64,000 nt of DNA from Mytilus edulis (Eukaryota; Mollusca; Bivalvia; Mytilida; Mytilidae), in the NCBI RefSeq assembly GCF_963676685.1, contig NC_092352.1:29159117-29223116 (forward strand), in the 5' to 3' direction. Positions 61,901-64,000 of the stretch are shown piece after piece. Position numbers and translations under genes: made by a program. A model generated the notes under the pieces. The model saw only the letters and a program-made list of their open reading frames with translations. It made no database searches and was not told the origin of the DNA. The stretch's first letter is position 1; every line of letters begins with the position of its first letter.

Positions 61901-63473
61901 TATATGCTCGTTTTATTTGAAATATTGTGTTACATTTTGTACAACCATGAGCCGTATTTATCATTTTCGGTGTGTAAATGTATATTACTTGTCTGACATG
62001 TTTCTTACTTACTTTTAGTGTTACACTTCGAACATTGTCGTATCCCACCCACTGATCTCCAAAATATGCATATGGAACTTGGTGCTCATCGTTCCATGCT
62101 TTTGTCCATCCGTTTGAACAAATCTAAAATATAAAATGATTTTTTTTTGTACGAGTTTAACATTCTCTTTTTTGTTTATTTATACAAGATGTTGATGGAG
62201 TTGATGACTTTTATTTTGCTGTTGGTTTTTTATTCACAATGTTATTCACTGTACGTTTGAATTCAAAAAATGTCCGAACATCAATACCAAAGTGTGCACA
62301 GAGTACGAAACTACGTAACTATTTGAACAGTAAACGATTGTGTCTCACTGTTCTTTTGATGATGCTACTGTATGAAACAACCGGCGTCGATAAATGAGTG
62401 CAGGATAAAGTGATTTATTTTTCCTTTCTAAAATAGACATTATTTGTACATTTGGTTAAAAGGGGGTAAGTGCTCATAAAACAGATAAAACTCACGCGTC
62501 CTACGTGACCTACCGAATTAGACTATTTACCGGATTTGTAATCACATAAGCAACACGACGGGTGCCACATGTGGAGCAGGATCTGCTTACCTTTCCGGAG
62601 CACCTGAGATCACCCCTAGTTTTTGGTGGGGTACGTGTTGTTTATTCTTTAGTTTTCTATGTTGTGTCATGTGTACTATTGTTTTTCTGTTTGTCTTTTT
62701 TCATTTTTAGCCATGGCGTTGTCAGTTTGTTTTAGATTTATGAGTTTGACTGTCCCTTTGGTATCTTTCGTCCCTCTTCTTTTACGAACCTCTTTCAATG
62801 GTTGCCTATTGCCTAAAGTGAAATTTTAATGTTTTTTTTTATTTTGATCGATTGATTTCTTATCCTGAGTATGGTAATCGTGCTCAAAATTATCAAGACA
62901 ACAATAACTTGTATCTGATGTATCAACCAATTGAATTGGTTATTCTTTACTCAATAACACCAGTGTTTAATGTTATCATCATGAAATGCCAATACGACCC
63001 CAACTCATGCCGGCAACAATATATGTACAATGTTGTGTCAAGCCCAGTATTTGACTGTGCAATTGTGGTTTATATATATAAAAAAGATTTATAAGGAAAT
63101 GTGAGATGATGGCTTAATAAACAACTAACCGTCAGAGACCAAATTTTTGCAATATTTTTCATGTCGGGGACATTTATAGCCTTTATGTCTCTTTTGCAAT
63201 TATAACAGATATCCTAATTTTAATATTTAGCTCTATTTTTGAAAAAGAATTTTAAAAAATGAAATATATATATTGTAAAACAATAACCTCATAGTAGCTT
63301 AGAAAGCCATCTTCTTTTGTATATTTTCCCGGAGATCCTGCACCATCAGTTGCGGCACCAAATCCATTGTTCGCGGAATTTGCCAACTTAAATGATCTAC
63401 CATAAGTTCCAATTCCAAGGATAAGTTTTTCTTTTGGTGTTCCTTGATCTACCCAATTTTGAGCAGACCAGTC
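46822..63473 (-). CDS. Secreted multidomain chitinase (tandem GH18, CBM14), 11 exons, 5' end outside the window
   Basis: Exons 63288-63473, 62013-62123, 61069-61240, 60151-60321, 55949-56187, 54813-54937, 54139-54238, 53492-53674, 50911-51030, 47752-48064 and 46822-46970 join in phase into 622 residues plus stop. Residues 1-145 are the end of a canonical GH18 module (KEKLILGIGTYGRSFKLA, VPYAYFGDQWVGYD, GGAMFWALDLDDFIGDEC). A Pro-rich linker follows, then a whole second GH18 module at about 158-507, a Thr-rich linker at about 510-563 and CBM14 at 570-621 with six Cys. GH18 enzymes cut chitin beta-1,4 links with the Glu of DGxDxDxE; module 2 has DGIDLMFD (270-277), so that Glu is Asp and the middle Asp is Met. 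GGW is replaced by GIN, the MxYD region by EAFN and the WxLDxDD Trp by Asp. Module 2 is therefore probably non-catalytic. The catalytic motif of module 1 is not in the window. It resembles large multi-module chitinases of molluscs and arthropods. Confidence 0.9.
46997..47045. repeat. Dispersed repeat M5 fragment in the last chitinase intron
   Basis: TTGAACTCCGAGGAAAATTC and AAACGGAAAGTCCCT, as at 4445-4575 and 44820-44905. Confidence 0.55.
47752..48064 (-). CDS. Chitinase exon: end of GH18 module 2 and Thr-rich linker
   Basis: Begins VEYILQENLLGVMIDDLGMD after CATTTCAG, passes NCGDGKFPLLSKIN (the usual CG-x-G-x-x-PLL close of GH18), then about 50 residues with long Thr runs and TTRTTTT words. 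Ends QQPVKCGLD at G|GTAAGC. The Thr-rich part is a probable O-glycosylated spacer. In module 1 the matching stretch has FWALDLDDF, so the Trp under the active site is lost here. Confidence 0.9.
48195..48318. repeat. Foldback element with AAAGGAATWTATT ends
   Basis: Left AAAGGAATATATTGGTGTAT with AACTCGACCAA, right TTGGTCCAGTTTATACACTA with AATTCCTTT. They are inverse over about 40 bases and continue into CTCACAAAC / GTTTGTCAGTG. Confidence 0.65.
48745..48850 (-). repeat. Dispersed repeat family M1, minus fragment
   Basis: GTGCCAATGAGACAACTCTC and AACGGCCTTCAACACGGAGC, within a chitinase intron. Confidence 0.65.
49594..49755. repeat. 77-bp tandem duplication
   Basis: TTAATTAATAGTATGGAAAT occurs at 49594 and 49671, each followed by ATCACTGTTTTGTTTTATAA and a T run; intronic. 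Confidence 0.75.
50605..50800 (-). repeat. Dispersed repeat family M1, minus copy
   Basis: GTGATATGATTGCCGATAAG, ACAACTCTCCAC, GTGTCACCATACG and AAACGAGAAAAATAACGGCC; intronic. Confidence 0.65.
50911..51030 (-). CDS. Chitinase exon: GH18 module 2, VPHAYYYNQWVGYDD segment
   Basis: 40 residues in phase 0: VCRNIGSYWTRVMD, then QGVPHAYYYNQWVGYDDTSS and VQRK. The matching exon of module 1 is 62013-62123 (VPYAYFGDQWVGYDN). The donor is AAG|GCAAGT, a GC donor with otherwise strong consensus. Confidence 0.9.
51031..52111. other. Chitinase intron, nothing else recognised
   Basis: AT-rich intron sequence without further features. Confidence 0.5.
52112..52563 (-). repeat. Dispersed repeat family M1, minus copy, next to a 28-A run
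   Basis: GATGTGGTATGATTGCCAAT, GAGACAACTATCAACTTAAG, GGCATTCAACAATGAG, AAGGCCCCGACATGAAAAAT, then inverse M1 start text. A run of 28 As follows at 52536-52563. Confidence 0.7.
53492..53674 (-). CDS. Chitinase exon: GH18 module 2, KLVVGIPAYG segment
   Basis: 61 residues, phase 0 at both ends: INVWLKAGLSRNKLVVGIPA, YGNTYETSPGTHMVG, GQWSLQKGKLAYYE. This is the beta-7 region of GH18. In module 1 the matching exon (63288-63473) reads KLILGIGTYGRSFKLA, so RSF has become NTY here. Confidence 0.9.
54139..54238 (-). CDS. Chitinase exon: GH18 module 2, beta-6 region
   Basis: 33 residues starting YLNFVNLEAFNFN and ending GSALDGDNMNV. The canonical motif here is NVMTYDFHG, with Tyr and Asp contacting the substrate. 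In this module the Tyr-Asp pair is Phe-Asn, another sign of lost catalysis. Confidence 0.85.
54536..54617. repeat. 30-bp inverted repeat around a (CT)n run
   Basis: Left arm AATCTCCCATGCAGAGTTAT with CGGTCCTTTT and right arm GAAAGGATCGATAACTCTGC with ATGGGAGATT match as inverses with two differences. The loop is a CT microsatellite of about 22 bases. It lies in a chitinase intron. Confidence 0.8.
54813..54937 (-). CDS. Chitinase exon: GH18 module 2, beta-5 region
   Basis: 41 residues, SIRKIFDMDTNTMRRRPLII and SARVPPFEVDVTSRYDVASL, donor CA|GTAAGT completing Gln with the next exon. PLIISARVP replaces the usual LLLTAAVSA. Confidence 0.85.
54938..55948. other. Chitinase intron, nothing else recognised
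   Basis: AT-rich, no repeats recognised. Confidence 0.5.
55949..56187 (-). CDS. Chitinase exon: GH18 module 2, catalytic-motif region
   Basis: 79 residues in frame: QYAEVFWLRMAKPDLKILLG, INSEMINPFSQMAQ and FVRKYDFDGIDLMFDF. The two family signatures here are LLxIGGW (now LLGINSE) and DGxDxDWE (now DGIDLMFD). The exon has no frameshift or stop and normal splice ends, so the change is in an intact reading frame, not decay. Confidence 0.9.
56361..56425 (+). repeat. Short fragment of the CACTGGACGTTAA repeat
   Basis: GAACATGCATGAAATAATTG, TTTGCCACTGGACGTTAACC and CAATTAATCAATC, as in the repeat flanking the 52-bp arrays; intronic. Confidence 0.6.
57110..58010. repeat. CCGTT-rich repeat block in two parts
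   Basis: Words such as GACGTCCGTT, CCGTTAGACGTCCG and ACGGATAA fill 57120-57560 and 57776-58010, with the strand of the words switching partway (AACGGACTTCTACCGGACG). The start CCTCGGTCACACCTTACCGG is a conserved edge in my recollection of mussel DNA. Overlapping open frames of 68-126 codons come from the word repetition. Confidence 0.6.
58221..58368. repeat. 74-bp tandem duplication
   Basis: TTCTAATGCAACAA(A/C)GTTTG at 58221 and 58295, each followed by ATTTTGATTGGATAACGTCA and ATGGCATCAATTGACAA; nearly identical units. Confidence 0.85.
58371..58890. repeat. 263-bp tandem duplication of a foldback element
   Basis: Two units start at GATGCTAT(G/T)GG(A)(A/C)GTACGCG (58371 and 58634). Each holds ATTTTAAGCTCCGACGGCAT on the left and ATGCCGTCGGAGCTTAAAAT on the right as inverted arms, around CTCCGCTAACGCGTCGCC. 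The units differ by only a few bases, so the duplication is young. Confidence 0.85.
58910..59345 (+). repeat. Dispersed repeat family M1, plus copy
   Basis: CAGATAAGTTAAGCCTTGTA, CATCAGGAGCCTGTCA, ATTTCGGGACCGGTTAGAGC, GGAAGGCCGTACAGTGACAT and GTTGTCTCATTAACAATCTC; in the intron between the two GH18 modules' exons. Confidence 0.7.
60068..60140 (-). repeat. Decayed duplicate of the end of exon 60151-60321 with its donor
   Basis: AAACCAATGATTTAGGAGATAG and GTAAGTAATACG repeat the last 25 or so coding bases and the splice donor of the adjacent exon, 58 bases further into the intron. Reading through from the real exon meets TAA at once, so the second donor would give a truncated product. Confidence 0.7.
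60151..60321 (-). CDS. Chitinase exon: start of GH18 module 2
   Basis: 57 residues' worth in phase 1: FHRVCYFDNQGQYIKSPYTF, EAAQIDGNLCTHIIYKSAKI, then TETNDLGDS. This is the beta-1/beta-2 region (canonical VCYxxNW...FTPExIDPxLCTHIIY). The Trp of the first motif is absent. It joins the linker of module 1 through a split Gly codon. Confidence 0.9.
60775..60850 (+). repeat. Short fragment related to the CACTGGACGTTAA repeat
   Basis: ATGCAAGACACATTTGCTAC and TTGACGTTAATCAAACAAAA, more diverged than the copy at 56361. Confidence 0.4.
61069..61240 (-). CDS. Chitinase exon: end of GH18 module 1 and inter-module linker
   Basis: 57 residues plus a split Gly: AKYIKEKGLGGAMFWALDLD, DFIGDECDDGAYPLIS, then the linker NNDSPPPKPVTAPTG. 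All closing GH18 features are intact (GGAMxWxLDxDDF, C, PLI). Confidence 0.9.
61373..61390 (+). repeat. Poly-C run of 18
   Basis: Uninterrupted C18 followed by A6, in the intron after exon 61069-61240. Confidence 0.9.
62013..62123 (-). CDS. Chitinase exon: GH18 module 1, VPYAYFGDQWVGYD segment
   Basis: 37 residues in phase 0 with acceptor ATTTTAG and donor AAA|GTAAGT: ICSNGWTKAWNDEHQ, VPYAYFGDQWVGYDN, VRSVTLK. Confidence 0.9.
62495..62800 (+). mobile_element. 3' fragment of the Penelope-like element, plus strand
   Basis: GTGACCTACCGAATTAGACT, CCACATGTGGAGCAGGATCT, CCGGAGCACCTGAGATCACC and TTATGAGTTTGACTGTCCCT match, inverted, the tail of the fragment at 265-815 and then the 3' end seen at 12655. 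It lies in a chitinase intron, antisense to the gene. No catalytic part. Confidence 0.7.
63288..63473 (-). CDS. Chitinase exon: GH18 module 1, beta-7 region (first visible exon)
   Basis: 62 residues, phase 0 at both ends: DWSAQNWVDQGTPKEKLILG, IGTYGRSFKLANSANNGFGA, GKYTKEDGFLSYYE. Fully canonical GH18. The exons before it, including the one with the catalytic motif of module 1, are beyond base 64000. Confidence 0.9.
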
Positions 63474-64000
63474 CTACAATGTATAAGATGCATTTTAAAA
63501 AAAAGAATCAATCAAATTAGTGTTACCTACAAATCATGTCCTACCAACAACCTGAATCTGAATACTCGATTTATATTATGGCTTTAAATCAAATTATGTG
63601 CAGTACTGTTTTATGTTGCTATAACGGGATAAACCTGCTGTAAAAAGAAATGGATGATTTTCACTTAAATTCATTAGACATTAGAATGCAACATGTACAA
63701 TCAAATAAAACCCTTTTTTAAGCTATTAACGTAATATCGCTGTTTAGTCTAATCGAAAATGTTTTATTTATTTTAAAACTGTAACATTACTTACTTCTTT
63801 AAGAGTATGTCGGAGTTTATTTACTCCTTGCGATACAAAAAGACCTTACGAGTTGTTTTAGGCTGCAATAATATAATAGAAACTAAATTACTTTACTTTT
63901 CCGTTGGTTGTTTGTTATATCAGTACGTCGCTGATTTTGACTATTCAGCCGTAATTATGTTTAGATGCTCTGTTTGTTAAAATTTGAATTCTATTGAACG
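63474..64000. other. Chitinase intron at the window edge
   Basis: Searched by eye for the preceding GH18 exon (NVMTYDFHG-like) on the minus strand; none found, so it lies outside the window. Confidence 0.6.

Noticed and set aside
1-64000. tRNA and rRNA genes, bacterial-type operons, integrase or attachment sites
   Set aside because: No B-box with matching cloverleaf arms, no conserved rRNA segments and no prokaryotic gene organisation were seen.

Overview
The window looks like nuclear DNA of a marine bivalve, most likely a mussel (Mytilus-like). It is AT-rich, intron-rich and crowded with short dispersed repeats, foldback elements and minisatellites. Two things point to a bivalve: a Penelope-like reverse transcriptase relic and a roughly 300-bp repeat bounded by GCCCCACC / GTGGGGCAT, both of which I associate with bivalve genomes. 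That is recognition from memory, not a search. There are no bacterial features, rRNA, tRNA or CRISPR arrays that I could support.

The main gene is on the minus strand at the right end (46822-63473; its 5' part lies beyond base 64000). Eleven exons with consistent splice phases join into a 622-residue C-terminal part of a secreted multidomain chitinase. The order is the end of one GH18 module (canonical), a Pro/Thr linker, a complete second GH18 module, a Thr-rich linker and a C-terminal CBM14 chitin-binding domain. The second GH18 module has lost the catalytic signature (DGIDLMFD where the family has DGxDxDxE) and other substrate-site residues, so it is probably a non-catalytic, lectin-like module.

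At the left end (8027-9751, minus) is a small complete three-exon gene for a 92-residue secreted protein: signal peptide, short Thr-rich spacer and one CBM14 domain. Its last exon, its preceding splice junction and about 3.5 kb of downstream DNA are paralogous to the 3' end of the chitinase gene. It therefore looks like a partial duplication of the chitinase tail that gained its own signal-peptide exon and promoter.

Layout: 1-4440, repeats and a reverse transcriptase fragment; 4445-10884, duplicated chitinase tail and small CBM14 gene; 11462-12726, degenerate reverse transcriptase; 13-25 kb, mostly non-coding with MITE-like and tandem repeats and a relic of a 2A-like peptide; 25.4-30.4 kb, three minisatellites (33 bp, 52 bp and an unrelated 52 bp); 30.6-34 kb, repeats; 35-37.2 kb, two weak minus-strand exon candidates, one resembling the start of an SP-RING (PIAS/Miz) domain; 37.4-44.4 kb, repeats; 44.5-64 kb, the chitinase gene with its 3' flank.

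The two chitin-related genes would both act outside the cell on chitin, in gut, shell matrix or defence. Those roles are inferences from the domain families only.
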